From positions 14,736,733-14,800,732 of the forward strand of contig JAJKFL010000039.1 of the NCBI GenBank assembly GCA_021186555.1: DNA of 64,000 nucleotides, read 5' to 3'. A program made the translations under genes and the position numbers. The notes below the pieces were generated by a model. The model saw nothing but the letters and a program-made list of their open reading frames with translations, searched no databases and was not told the DNA's origin. The stretch comes from Reticulitermes speratus. Its lineage: Eukaryota; Arthropoda; Insecta; Blattodea; Rhinotermitidae. Of this stretch, positions 35,182-48,800 are shown piece after piece (the first letter of the stretch is position 1; the number at the start of each line of letters is the position of its first letter).

Positions 35182-35390
35182 TTGAGAACCACTTGTCTTT
35201 TGGACTTTGTCCATCGTCTTTAATGTGAATATAAATATAAATTATAAAATATAAAATTTTAATTATAATAAAATTTAATTACAATAAAAAATTAAAATAA
35301 ACTTTAAATTTTAAATTTTATATTTTATAATTTATATTTATATTCACATTAAAGACGATGGACCATGTCCAAAAGATAAGTAGTTCTCAA
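35182..35390. repeat. Palindrome with arms of about 78 bp
   Basis: TTGAGAACCACTTGTCTTTT at 35182 pairs with AAAAGATAAGTAGTTCTCAA ending at 35390. The match continues through GACGATGG, TTCACATTAAAG and long A/T runs, with few mismatches. It lacks the hammerhead core and the TGCACGG tail, so it may be a different type of fold-back element. Confidence 0.85.
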
Positions 35391-36418
35391 TGTTATGTAC
35401 CATCGTCAGAACCTTTTAGAATTCAATTCATGGACATTCCTTGTTAAAAGTTTGTTTCTAGCATTAGTAATATCTTTCCACTTTTTTCTCTGTTTCTCTC
35501 ATCATTTCCCCTTCTTTGCTAACTTAATGCGTTAATGCACGAAGTGTAAAACGTGAGGGCATATAAGGCGACCGCCCTTCCGAAAATAAAATCATATTTT
35601 AAGAAATTTAGTATCGGAAATGCACAAAAAAAAGTATTATTTGAAATATGAAATATTAACTCAGTTAAGTAATTTAATGTACAGTCAGTCCCAGAATTAT
35701 CTCACATGAGAGTATGAGCGTGTATATTAGCTGCGGATGGCAACCCAGGATGACCAACACCTCGAAATACTGAACCAGAAAATCTGCAACAGATCTTCAG
35801 GCACGATTAAGGACGAGGGAGCATGATCAGTTATATAGCTTTCGTTCCAGCATTTACCTAGGCGCTTTGAAGACAGAGGGTTCAAACCATGCTGCTCCGG
35901 GACAAGACATTCATTCGTCGGCGGAGATCATGTAAACAAGCCTGCGTCGACTGACATTTCTGATTGGCTCACGGTAGTGGAGAGGAGCAAATGAAAAGAA
36001 GGCGTCTGGCGCTACACGGCGCCATATCATAATGTCTGGAAATTAATATTAGAAGCGAAATATTTTCCTGTTTATTGTTTACTTTGTGCTCCTAGGATGA
36101 CTAGATAGGCAATGCGTGCGACAAGCGTAATGGAAATGAGAAATATTTGCAACATTCTGGTAGGGAAACCTCAAAAGGAAGAGAAAATAAGCCATACCTG
36201 AGTCTAAACAAAAAGGGAATGTAAAGCATCTTATCTTAAATAAATTTGAAATGTGTGAAATAGACAGGTGACTCGGAATTTGATACAATGGCGAGATTTT
36301 GTGAACACTGTGATATATCTTCTGGTTCTGTAATGACAGGGACCACCTCTGTGAATGTGAAATGTTCAAGGAATGTCCTGTACGAGCCAGACAGTGTACA
36401 CGTACTTATCACGTACTT

Positions 36419-36458
36419 ATTGTAAGACGCACTGTCGTGTAACAGTGCGTCTTACAAT
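36419..36458. repeat. Perfect hairpin, 17-bp arms
   Basis: ATTGTAAGACGCACTGT (36419-36435) and its exact complement (36442-36458) with a six-base loop. Not followed by a T-run; function unknown. Confidence 0.9.
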
Positions 36459-39400
36459 CCATCAAATGTCCACGGATTGGGACGAAAAATCATAGGGGCA
36501 AACGGTTTTGCTTACAGCCACACGAAACTTTTCTGGTAGCAAATGTGTAATACAGTCTTGTAACGACCGAACCAAATTTTCTTGCAATTTGTTGTCGAGT
36601 GTCTTACGCTTTTAAATATTCAAACGATTTTAACGTTATGAGCCAACTGGCGACCATCCCACTGGCTTTGAAGAATTCAAGTACTTGTGACGTGCACCTA
36701 AAACCACTTTGAGGAGAGGGGACGGAAATTTGGAATGTTTGCTGTGCGGTGGACAAGTAGTGTCATCTCGTGTTTGCTGCCGGCAAAGCTTATGAATAGT
36801 ACAAACAGGGAAGGAAGAAGAAATAAAGGAGCTTGCGGAAGATGAGGAGGTAAATTAAAGTCACGGAGCTAAACAGATTGCTGAGTAAAGATAACAGAAA
36901 TGAACAAGCAGAAATACTGGGTGCCTCGACAGTCAGTACATGCTTCTGCTGCTTCTTCACTGTAGGCAGTGTGTGTGTGTGTGTGCCATCTGTGGGAATG
37001 CACTCTCAAACAAAAGAAGAGCAGAAGACATGGTGCCTGCATATTTAATGATGTGATCACTTGATATAGACTAGTGAAATGTACGTTGAAATTGCAACGC
37101 TGTAATGTAACATGTAAATGGAAAGTCTCACGTTTTATTTATCTGATAAGACGGTGTTTCTCGGCCTTTTCTACACGGCGGTGCACTGAAATATTAGTAC
37201 ATCTGAGTACACCATGCCACATATCACACACAGCAGTATGTCCCTGTGTAATTGTATGTGCATGTACACAGATATATTTTATCGGTTTATATATCACGCA
37301 ATTTTTCATGTTTTATCGTTGCATATATACGTACACACACACACACACATATATATGTATGTATATATATGTATATATAGAGAGAGAGGCAGACAGAAAG
37401 GCCAGTTGTAGAACAGACTCATAATTCATCAATTTTGTTATCAGCTTAACATATTACGAAATAGTAATGGCATAAATTACATGACTGACAGACAAATGAA
37501 GCATTAATATTACTACGGTCTGTTGTGATACAGCGCTGTATGTACGTTTATCAGGAAGTATCAAACACTTGGAGATCCAAAAATATAGGAAACACGAGAT
37601 GACGTAACTATGCTGGACACGGCGTTCTGCTATTATCGAATTTTGTGAACTACCCTTCAGTGTGTGTATGAACGCGTTTCAATTCAAAAATGTTTGCAGC
37701 ATGCAGGCCTGAGAGTGCTGTTACAAGGCACGTAAGTCTGGCTATGTTGTTAGTACACGTACATTTACCATAGTCTTACTCTTGAAGCCTTGGTTGAGGT
37801 TATCTACATGTAAATTCAAATTCGGTCTGGAATTCGGTGTGCCAGTGGCGACTTATGTCATTAGTCGTATAAATTAAGGTCTTGCTCTTTCAGACAGGCC
37901 ACCGCAAGTACAGCACCGGGCTGTTAGACATACCTACGTCAAGCAAAGTAGGTCCAGTGGCTGGCGCACCGCACCGCGAACATTTGTTACGTATTTGCTG
38001 TGGTCTTCTGAAATATGATGTTACGTGGTCTGATACGTGATTACCAACATGCTACGTTCTGCAGGGTACAAGGGTACCCTGACCGTTGACAGAATCCCAA
38101 TACATGTAGTCACACACTACTGTAATTTTGTGTGAGTGTGGGCACGTACTTTATATATACACGTATGTACCTAAGTATGTATGTATGTATATATGTATGT
38201 TGTGTACGTTTATTATTATTTTTATTTATACCCGTACTTAATTGTGCTTTTCACTAATATGAACATGATAATTAAATTAAATATCAGATCCAGGACAAAT
38301 AAGACACAAGTTAGTGTTGTTATTAGGCCCACACATTCGTAACTTAAATAAAATTATCCTCGAAACCGTCTGTTTAGTAAATTGTCAGAGTGACAAGCGA
38401 TACCGTAATATATATATATATATATATACCCTGCTATTTGAGTCACATGAGACATATACAAGAAAAGTTAAGGTCCAAGAACAGTGAAAGCTTGCAAAGA
38501 AATTATGTGAAAATTGCAAGCTTTTGTTAATCATTTAAGGCCCAGCGGTAACCATATTTATCATCTACTCTAACTTTTCCCACGTGGTGTATTTAGGCTT
38601 TTACATGATATAATAATACGTACCGATCATTTCCCTATACAGCATTTACTGAGCATTAACTAATTGTTCTTTGATGAGGCAGATTCTGTTCTGTCTGCGG
38701 TAGGAAATGAATTGTTGTCTACAGTTGAAATAAATGTCGGCCTTAAAATTTATCATTTTGTGTGCTCAATATACCTCCAAGGCGTCAGAGGTCAGTATGG
38801 CACAAGGCCTCCTCTTTCACATGTCCAGAATTTTCTATATGGAAATTTGGTAGGACTCCCTGGACAGTGGATCGGCCCCAACATGAATATTAAACGATAT
38901 ACATTTAAATCGGCTTACGTATGCAATAGCAGTCCCTACTCTTCGAAGAAGCATGGAATAAATGTTACCAAGAATTGAAATGTAGTATCTTATTAGAATT
39001 GTGTTACAAATGGAGCTTCAAATCGATATGAACAGACACACTCACACGATAATACCAACAGACGTTTTAATTTTGATTTAAAAAACTTCCATTCTATACA
39101 TATATGGGGGGTTTGGAGATGAATAATTGTATATTGACCTTGCGCCCCTCTAAATTCAGCATTTTGATAACGTAACCATTTTCTCTTACCACGTTTGCTG
39201 TAGTTGTTGGCAATCCTGTATTGCATATCGGAGACTCAAAGTTCGTCTTCTACCTGGAGTTTGGCTCCACTGTTAGGCTTTTGTACTTTATCTGATTCAC
39301 TACCGACTGGCAGTTTACTAAATTAAAATAAACTCTACCATTTACTCCACATTCGTCGGCACGGGCTAATGCGGATCACGGAGCACGATTTAAGAACTTT

Positions 39401-39850
39401 AATAAATGTGTAATTATGTAAATAAGTACTGCGTGACTAGGCTTCATCATTGTAATAATTACATACAGTCATATGAGTATTATTATGAGAACATAATTGT
39501 ACGGTCCGCGGTGTTAACGTCAGTGTGAGTGTTTTGTTGCAGAAAAGCAGAAAAGGGAACAAAACTTTGCTGGGAATAGAAGCCTGCTTGTTTGCACACT
39601 GCTGAAAATTGCACAGACGAGCGGCCCAAAATAACTGATAAGATATAGTAACATTATTCAAGTATTTACGTTATTTTTAACAGACTTACATCAATTTTTC
39701 TACAGAATGTTTTATTAACAAAAACATTTTTTAAAATTTATTGTGTGTAGAAACGTTCAGCAATATTTTTCAGTTTAGTTAAGTTAACACTGATGGGCAC
39801 TCTGTAGGCCATTTCTAACGTGTTTTATGCCTATAAAGGTAACAATACTT

Positions 39851-40937
39851 GACGCTCACTTGCACACCTGGGTGTGTTTATCACATCACGTTATATGCCT
39901 GTAAATATAGACTTTCTGGACGCTCACTTGCACACCTGGGTGTGTTTATCACATCACGTTATATGCCTGTAAATATAGACTTTCTGGACGCTCACTTGCA
40001 CACCTGGGTGTGTTTATCACATCACGTTATATGCCTGTAAATATAGACTTTCTGGACGCTCACTTGCACACCTGGGTGTGTTTATCACATCACGTTATAT
40101 GCCTGTAAATATAGACTTTCTGGACGCTCACTTGCACACCTGGGTGTGTTTATCACATCACGTTATATGCCTGTAAATATAGACTTTCTGGACGCTCACT
40201 TGCACACCTGGGTGTGTTTATCACATCATGTTATATGCCTGTAAATATATACTTTCCGGACGCTCACTTGCACACTTTAACGTGTTTATCACATCACGTT
40301 ATATGCCTGTAAATATAGACTTTCTGGACGCTCACTTGCACACCTGGGTGTGTTTATCACATCACGTTATATGCCTGTAAATATAGACTTTCTGGACGCT
40401 CACTTGCACACCTGGGTGTGTTTATCACATCATGTTATATGCCTGTAAATATATACTTTCCGGACGCTCACTTGCACACTTTAACGTGTTTATCACATCA
40501 CGTTATATGCCTGTAAATATATACTTTCTGGACGCTCACTTGCACACTTTAACGTGTTTATCACATCACGTTATATGCCTGTAAATATAGACTTTCTGGA
40601 CGCTCACTTGCACACTTTAACGTGTTTATCACATCACGTTATATGCCTGTAAATATAGACTTTCTGGACGCTCACTTGCACACTTTAACGTGTTTATCAC
40701 ATCACGTTATATGCCTGTAAATATATACTTTCTGGACGCTCACTTGCACACTTTAACGTGTTTATCACATCACGTTATATGCCTGTAAATATATACTTTC
40801 TGGACGCTCACTTGCACACTTTAACGTGTTTATCACGTCGTGGTATATGCCACAAAATGTAAGTTTCTGGACGCTCACCTGCATACGTTTACACGTGTAC
40901 GGCTGTATCACGATACGTGATTATAAATGAATCCTCA
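39851..40937 (+). repeat. 68-bp minisatellite, 15 full copies plus a diverged end
   Basis: Units start GACGCTCACTTGCACAC at 39851 and recur every 68 bases to 40803; the next, at about 40870, is diverged. Two variants alternate. Type A has CACACCTGGGTGTG; type B has CACACTTTAACGTG. Order by eye: A at units 1-6, B at 7, A at 8-9, B at 10-15. Units 6 and 9 share two private changes (CATCATG and TTTCCGG). Confidence 0.97.
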
Positions 40938-41520
40938 CCTGTACACGTTTTCCTTGTGCACAGCAACTTCAGGTATACGAAAAGAAAGATAATATTTATT
41001 AGTCTGCTCTTAAATTATTTATCTAATAGCGTGCCTGAGAACAGCCGGACATGTGTAGAGGACTCAGGCTGCTGATGGATGGCAGGCAGCCATACTGGGA
41101 CCCTGTGTTGCTCCTCCCATCGAGGTCAGAATGCATTACATGATATTTACTTAAAACTCTGCGCTGCTAGCTTACAACACATCAGCCTACCACTGGACAC
41201 GATTCTGAATCAGTTCGATCTACCTTCAAATGTCACAAGCATTTCCATAAGATTCATTTTAATGTCGACGGACTCGTGGCTTCTGAGGTGTGACGTCATG
41301 TAGTCTGGTGGAAATTTACCCACGTTTCTGAGCAAAGTCGATATATTTCTACCAGGTTACATGGCGTCACTTCTCATAAGGCAGTAGTATTTATATTCAT
41401 CGTATTGAGAACCTCAAATCTCACCTCCTAATGTTATTCTTCTATTCTCGCGGCACTGCAGGTGACGTTTTCCATGACATTTAAGCAGGAATGCTGATAC
41501 AATTTAGCCAAATTAAGTCT

Positions 41521-41811
41521 AAAAGGTAAAGTAAAGTAAAGGTCACCCTAGAACAGACCGTGAAGGTCTAGAAGGGGAGTAGAGGTATAGCTCTACTCTT
41601 TCTTTAACCTCGGCACTAGATGGGGCTGGGTGGTTAATGTCACGCCCTGGCCGTTTGACCCGCGGGAATAACCCGGTACCCATTGTACAGGAGGCTGGGT
41701 AGGACGAGGGTCGGCCTGGACGGGTGCGGAAATTCTCGTACCCACCGGGATTCGATCTCCGGACCGTCCAGCCCGTAGCGAGTCGCTATACCGACTGAGC
41801 TATCCCGGCCT
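41521..41811 (-). mobile_element. tRNA-derived SINE, family B (minus)
   Basis: On the minus strand it starts GGCCGGGATAGCTCAGTCGG, an A-box region typical of tRNA. The B-box-like GAGATCGAATCCCGG follows, then a body with GTACCGGGTTATTCCC and GTTAAAGAAAGAG, and a tail of (TTTAC)n type. AATTAAGTC before and ACTTAAGTC after may be a degenerate target-site duplication. Confidence 0.85.
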
Positions 41812-42708
41812 ACAACTTAAGTCGCTGTGAAAAGCTTATTTTAAATGTAAATAGACGTAAATCACCTTATTGTAACGACTTCTAAGTTGTGATATTTATT
41901 TCGTAAGAAGTTATATCAAGGAATATGTCGGCCTTAAGAAGAGAAGCACGCCAATGGACACGGGAGACAAAACTTCTAAAATGCGGGGGACAGGAAATGA
42001 AATTTCAGGCCAAGCAGTGAGACTGTTCCTTTTAGAAAACGTGTCTTTCATTTCGGGTGGCTACAAACATGTGACCCTCCCTGCAGAACACCGTGCTACA
42101 ACAATGACTCTATAACACCGTGCTACAACAATGCCATTTAGTAATACCAACAGCAGAATCGGACACTCCTCGCCGTGCGTGACTTGTGACGTCACGATAA
42201 CTACAGGACGCCAAATAGTGCGAGCAACAGTGATCCATATGTATTGCTGTGCTGCGAAGTTTGTACTTTATTTCATTCATTCAGTTTTTCCTTTGTCTTG
42301 CTTGTTTAAAGAAGATAAAAAAAGGCTGATGATTTTGGGGACAGTATTGTTTAAATTCTGCTATTTTTAGAACGTATTGTTACGATTCCAAATACGGGAT
42401 TAACGCATTTTCTTTCACGCAACAAGAAGTGTCATTACAGACCAGTAACGTGACATTAAGATAATTTATCAAGAGATGACGTACTCGGAAGATAACTGAG
42501 CTTGAAATGAAGTTTACCCAGGCTAATCTGCCATTTTATTTAGATGTGCGCAGTTATTTGCTTCTTACTTCTTTCTTTCAAATCACTTTAAGGTTGAAAA
42601 AGAAAAACTTACTTGGAAATGTAGGTAAAAAATATATGTATGGCCTGAATATTATGGGGCGAAGACAAAGTTTCATAGCCTTTTATGTGTTTTAATTAGT
42701 ATTTAGCC

Positions 42709-42745
42709 TCATGATGAACCATTAGGGTCGAAACATGTTGCAATA
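42709..42745 (+). other. Decayed hammerhead-like remnant
   Basis: CATGATGA (42710-42717), ACC/GGT stem, GAAACATGTTGCAATAAAT from 42730. The order fits the family but position C3 is lost, so no activity is expected. No palindrome was noticed around it. Confidence 0.4.
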
Positions 42746-43373
42746 AATATTACAAATAACGTTTGTTAGGCGATTTTTCGCCTTTAATTATATGAAAACA
42801 CAACGGGATGTCTGACTTCAAAAAAGAGAAAAAGCTATATGCAGCAACATGTTTCCAATTTAGAAATACAGAATTTAAATAACAAAAAGTCTAATTTTAT
42901 TTTCCTAACTTGCGTATGGATCAAAAACGGTAAAGAAACTGCACGTGCGCAGGAAAGGAATGCCCAACGGTCAGTGCATGCGCAGAACAGAGATGCGAAC
43001 TTCCCTGCATGCAGAAACGCTGGTAATTTTTCATATGAATTCGTCCTTTAAAATTATCCAAAAGAAACCTTCCGTGCTATTTTCATAGTAATCTTCAATA
43101 CAAGATGTAATGAACTTTTCGGCGTTTCACGTGTTGTTACACCACGTGTACAGAAGGATGGGCAGACAGACTGACACCAACACGCGCTCTGCACAATGAG
43201 AACGCGCCTCAAAATGATCGAAAATGAGAAATATTTCGTTAAAGTAAGTAATAAGAATAAACGCTCTCCATTTCGCAAAGTCATTTCGCTCGAGACAAGT
43301 GGGTGACGGCATATTTTAAATTATTATTATTTATTATAATCACCATCAACCTAAATTTACTACAGACTATCGC

Positions 43374-43655
43374 GGTCGAGTCGTTAGGTGTCCTGCTTCG
43401 TGTCGGCAGGGGCCAGTCCTTATGCTGGCAATGCTAAATGACGGTTTTCGTGATTCCCCATGCTCCGTCCTGACAAATAAAACCACCCACTCCTTCACGT
43501 CTCCAATTTATCATTCCCATCTGCCCTAACCGGTGTGTAGGACTGTTAACCTTACCACCTTCATGTGCCGATTGTCTGGAAATCTGGGAGCCTCAACCTC
43601 CTGGAACCCTAAGGGCCTGTCCAGTCCTGTAATGGGACAGCTTTACCTTTATCCG
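43374..43655 (+). mobile_element. tRNA-derived SINE, family C, near full length
   Basis: Begins with CGCGGTCGAGTCGTTAGGTG (A-box-like) and has a weak B-box-like GGGGCCAGTCC. It continues with CTTACCACCTTCATGTGCCG, CCTCCTGGAACCCTAAGGG and a tail of AGCTTTACCTTTA. Opposite in orientation to the copies at 33935 and 63945. Confidence 0.75.
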
Positions 43656-44259
43656 CCCTTACCTTCGGCAGTAGATAAACAGTACAACTGAAATTTTTAT
43701 TTCTGAAATACCACTGAATGGAACCCTAAATTTTTACGACGTCCGGATGTTTTTGGGTTCATAAAAGTCTATTACATACCATTTTCAGCTCTTATAGAGC
43801 ATGTTACCTACGGTTTCTGCTGTGGTGTTTTGAAGGCCCAATTTTCCTGTTGGATCACGTTTTTCCGCCCGCCATGGCAGGCATTCTATATGTAGTTAAT
43901 TTAATACAAAGAGAGCTGAACACTGCCAATCATATTCCTTCTGATCTTATTATCATAGTATTAATTTACTACTGCCTTGTGCCTGGATGGTAATTCCTTA
44001 TTATAATTTCATGTTAGCGTTGTTTCCTTTTTTGTTTTGTGCCCTGTTCCATTGAATTCCTGACTTAACTCGTGTCAACATTAGGTATACATATCGACAA
44101 ACAATAAACAGGTGGTGGGGTGAGAACAAGCATTTCATTCGAGGTCGGTCAGTTGGGTGACGTAGTTTCTAAGCCTTCTTTTGTACAGACAAAAGCTGAA
44201 AGGCCTCTGTTTTTGTTCCGTTGTATACCTCACTGGCCTGGTATTGTTTTATAACAAAA

Positions 44260-44500
44260 GTAATCACTTTACTTAATCACATCGACCGAGCACGTGGGTG
44301 CAGAATTAATGCCTTATTATTCGGGAGGGGTCCGTTTTCGAATCTCGGCAACAACATTAAATATCTTGAGGTTAGTCTCGGTTTACGCAGTACAACCAGG
44401 TAAACGCCGGGATAGCATCTTAAATTAGGTGATGGCCGCCTTTTCGACATGTTTGCCTGTCCCTTAGTGGCCAATCACCGTTCGGCATTACATATCGTTG
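44260..44500 (+). mobile_element. Probable diverged SINE-like repeat
   Basis: Contains GACCGAGCACGTGGGTGCAG, TTTTCGAATCTCGG (B-box-like) and TCTCGGTTTACGCAGTACAA then CCAGGTAAACGCCGGGAT, words I associate with an insect SINE body. No other copy in this window confirms it. Confidence 0.4.
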
Positions 44501-44929
44501 AACCGGCGCAACAGATGGACCACCGGCGACATTTCAAATACTGTTGATAGCACAGGCGCGTGTAGGGTTGCGGGGAGCAGCAAACACTGACGTGTCATCT
44601 TGTTCAGTTTTCTGAGTCTGGTACGTGAGAAGGCCATTGAGAAAATAGGATACAAACATTTTCGACCTTTCTGTTCTTATTTTGGGCTTACGCCTCAAAG
44701 TTTCTTTATCATCACAGGAAGTAAGGGCTGCATTTTTTCTATACACGTGGTGAAAGTGTGTTCTCTGCTGTATAATTTACTGTACCGGTTTTCTTAGTTT
44801 TTAGTTTTCATGGCACTTCAGAGCTCCGAAAACAAAAACTGGCGGAGTTGTTACCGATGAACTATCACAGGGCTCCGCGAATGGACAGGTGGACCATTCA
44901 TGGAACCGTGCATTCTGTTACAGATTGCC

Positions 44930-45430
44930 GGTACCGTACAAACTCTTCCGGCAACCACTAATGATTTAAGAAGCCTGGCATTTAAAGTTCCTAAACTAAA
45001 TAATTTTCCTCACATACCCAATAAAGACAGATATCGCTGGAAGGAAATGGTACTATGGGTTCACGAGACGACACCCACAACTAAGCCTGAGGCAGCCACA
45101 TGCTAAATGAAGTCCAGGGTAACAGGTTTTAGCAAGGACAAAGTATGTGAAGTCTTCAGTCTGTTTGAAAGAACTGTTGAACACAAAGTTAATGTAATTA
45201 GAATTTATGCGTATAAAGTAGATGAAACTGCCTTAACAACATTTTTAAAAAACCGGAAAGTGATATAGAGAAATGGAACATCACAATGTGGTCAATTTGA
45301 AGTGCCAAGACAGAACCATTACAACAACTGTCTGATGTGTCAGCGCTGCTGGCTGCTGTGCACCTCGTGTGATGATGTACAAAATGGCAAGAGCATGTGA
45401 AGACTTAAAACGTGGGGCACCGCCAGATTT
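44930..45430 (+). pseudogene. Broken pogo/Tigger-like DDE transposase fragment
   Basis: The + frame reads LRSLAFKVPKLNNFPHIPNK then DRYRWKEMVLWVHETTPTTK and PEAATC. This corresponds to the helix-turn-helix end of pogo-type transposases (..NIPHPF..GWDW..F..R.PEATS). A TAA at 45104-45106 interrupts. The same frame resumes with GFSKDKVCEVFSLFERTVEH and IYAYKVDETALTTF, where the D of VDET is the expected first catalytic Asp of the DDE domain. A second stop follows at 45266-45268. The remaining catalytic residues are absent. It is an old, inactive copy in intron 2; terminal repeats were not identified. Confidence 0.75.
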
Positions 45431-45806
45431 TTTTTTTTTTGCATTCAACTCAGAGAACAGTTACGTCAGCAAAGAAAATAATTTCAATAAAATATAATAC
45501 ACTACTGCATGTAAAAACGTGTATTTTCCTATATCATTCTTACGGTCCATTGATGGAAACAGTGTGGTAGAGATCAGAGTGAGCTATTTGAAGTAATATT
45601 TGTTTCTCTATGCCCAACACATTCATTTATTTTTGTCGATAATGCTTAACTGGTCCATCGATGGTAACCTTACCCCATATGAAAGAAAGTCACAAATGAA
45701 AACATAAATAAATAAATAAATAATATAATGTTTAATTAGAAATTTATTGCATTTCGCCAAGTACGAGTACTTACGATATGGCCTATGGAAAACGGTTTCA
45801 TATTAA

Positions 45807-45808
<2 letters not shown>

Positions 45809-45848
<40 letters not shown>
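45809..45848. repeat. (AT)n microsatellite
   Basis: About 20 AT units. Similar (AT)n runs occur at 38408-38428, 53878-53898 and 61987-62018. Confidence 0.95.
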
Positions 45849-48800
45849 TTATATGTCGGCGGGACATATATTCCTAAAAAAATTGCTAGGGCGAATCATG
45901 TAAGTATCTAGTTACTTAGTAATTAAAATTTAGAAGGCCTGCCTCAAGAAGATAAAATTGTGATAGAGCCCTAGCTGATATGATAAGGACGACGATGATT
46001 CTTTGAAACTGAGACACTACAACAAACAAAGAGTATTTGCAATAATAACTTCATTAATAAAATTTAATATAATTTAACTTTGTGGGCGTTTAGTGTACGC
46101 CAGACTTTGTGGAGTTTAAAAATTCACGTTTGCGGTAGTAATAAGATTTCAGTCACTAACTCAGTGAAGTGTCCCACCCGTGAGGCACGTTACTGCGTTG
46201 CGGTGGGCGCCGTAATAACATTCTCGTATTATCATATTCCGTACGTCGAAGACAATTCCTTGAATAAGCAACGGAATCTCCGTTGCTGGCAGTTACTGCG
46301 TAAGTACGTGGCCTTCATGCCTGTTTTGCATCCAGCCACTCATGTCTTCTGCTGTGTTTTTCAATCGCTCCCTCTCTTCAGGAATGAGTGGCAGAGTGAA
46401 TTATTTCTCATGTCCAACGGTTGCAATAGGATAATTGAATCCGCGCTGTATAAGACAGCTGTTCCGACACCATCATTATTCATGAATTAACCACGTTCAG
46501 TTTTTCGGGTTACCAAATCATTACACAGTGTTTGCCGCCGTTTTTATAAGACAGATCATATTCACCCTCTTTTCATGGTTTAGGACCCCATGGTTGAATT
46601 ATGTACATTATAATCTCCTGCTTATAAAAAGCCGGTGGTACCCTGTACGTTTAAGACAGGAGGGCACATTATGTTATTTGAAAAAAAAATCACTGTTACG
46701 CAAAGACACACAGATTTTCTTCTGCACAGATAATTTCCTGCTGACTGATATAAGATAACGTCTTTTATTAATTACATATTATTACAACTATTGTTCTTGC
46801 TTTATAACAGTCACATTTGACAAATCCAGAACATAGGTCATCATTATTAAATTTTTTATCTCTTAGCTTTTCCCCCCTATTTTCTTTCTTCCGTGTTGTA
46901 CAACTGTAGGGCCTCTGTTTAGTGATACTAATGTGCATATTTTGTATTTACACTAAGTTCATATATTTACTATAATTTATCTCTTTCTTCTCAGTTTTGA
47001 ATTTAAATGGTTTTTACAGTGAACAATTGGATTGTGACTTCTTCTAATGACAGAAATCAACTATTCCATAGTTTTACAAAGAACATAATACTTTAAATTC
47101 GAAGCTATTTAAATTATAAGATTTATTCTAAGAGTCCTTTCTACTATCCAGAAAACAAACGGCACCTCCATTACAAAAATTAACGTTTAGGAAATAATCA
47201 CCTTTTGATCTGAGCGTCAAAGAAACTGCACAGGTAATCTCTGACGACAAAGTAGACTGTAGCCTGAATGTTAAAACTAAATGCAATCAGCGCTCCTCAT
47301 TAAGAGTGCTTTGAGTATTTACAATTAAAAGAATTTTTTTTGGAAAGAAAGGCTTGCGCATTTTAGATCAGTAGGAGCCCACAAAATTAGATAAATGACT
47401 AATTACTGCCTCAAACTTCTCTCCGCATCGAAATAAGTAAAATATGTCAGTGTTTAACAGCTCTGTGAATTTAAATTCATTATAAATTCATTAAGAAATA
47501 CAATCAGGACCAATCACATTTATATAAAGGCTGATTACTGTGTAAATAAGAGCCTGCCACCGGATCTTATCTTAAGCCAGTTGAATCCATTTCACACTCT
47601 TACACACTGCGTCTTTCACGTTCTATTCTCGTGTCTTCCCATCTAGACGGCGCCGAAAAATGTTATAAAAAACCGAAGAGATAAAACCTCCGTAATCACG
47701 TAGGCTATAACTGGTATAATAGGGAGATTAGAAACATTTTAGTTAGCAGCTTGATGTGTATGGAACTGGCAATCATTTTAATTGTTCCACTGATAAGGTG
47801 CGTGGGTGTTTCATAATATTGCCCTGTTTCGTGGACACCTGTCAAAGAACAAACAGTTGAGACTAGCAGGGTCTGAGCTTTGTGTCCCTGTCCCTGCCGC
47901 ATGATGACCGCTAGCTGGGGCCCCCTCATTATTCCACAGTGAATATGACGTAACACACGTCATGTAAAACTCATTGTGCGATAATTTACTGTGCAAATAC
48001 AGCCTTCGTTTTGTTGCATTACTGTTAACCGTCTGCCACTTGTGAAGCAGATAATTCAGCTGAGCTAATCGAGAAATTTCCAGGCTTTCACCGAAACCAA
48101 AACTTTATATCCGTTTTCATCACAAGAGGTGCCGTTGGGGCATATGATAAGCAATATGGATCTGGTCCACACAGAGTCGCTTTAACCCCTTAAAACTTTA
48201 AATTTCGATTGTTTTGTGTTTATATTTCGTAGAACCGAATATAATTTGTGTCGTGTTTGGTGTTACTTTTTCTCAGTAACAGGTGAACAAGACATTTTTA
48301 AATAACATGTTGTTCCTGTGTTCCTTCTTCAATGTTCCTGCTGCATTAACATCAAAATGCAAGTCAATTCGATTTTTTTTTTGCAAAAATAAAGTGCAAT
48401 GTTTAATTTTGAAAATGTGCGTAGGTGCAGTAGTATTATCTACATCCCAACCTTTATGCGTATATAAATTTTGAAAATATAAATAAAGAATTTCATAAAT
48501 ATAATATAATAAGAATTGCAACGCCTGCTGCAATATACGTTAGCAAAATATATATAGGCGCGCACCCAGAATTTTTCTTTGGAGGGGGCTAACCCTGAGT
48601 GTACATATAATATTTTTAATTACAATTTTTTTTATAAAAATTATAATTATAACAGACCATTTTTGCAACTGCATTTATATACATATAATTATAATTAGAA
48701 GTTCAGTGACTCTATAACGCAATTTTAATCACAAGGCCTAACTTTCTTGGGTTGCAGCCCCCACGCGAGTGTTCCCTGAAAATATATATGTAAAAAAATT

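Noticed and set aside
38664..38978. 104-codon + open frame
   Set aside because: No recognisable domain, non-ATG start, and no supporting splice sites; kept as chance.
46080..46490. 136-codon + open frame
   Set aside because: Begins with a non-ATG codon, has no recognisable domain, and lies within the intron with no splice or homology support.
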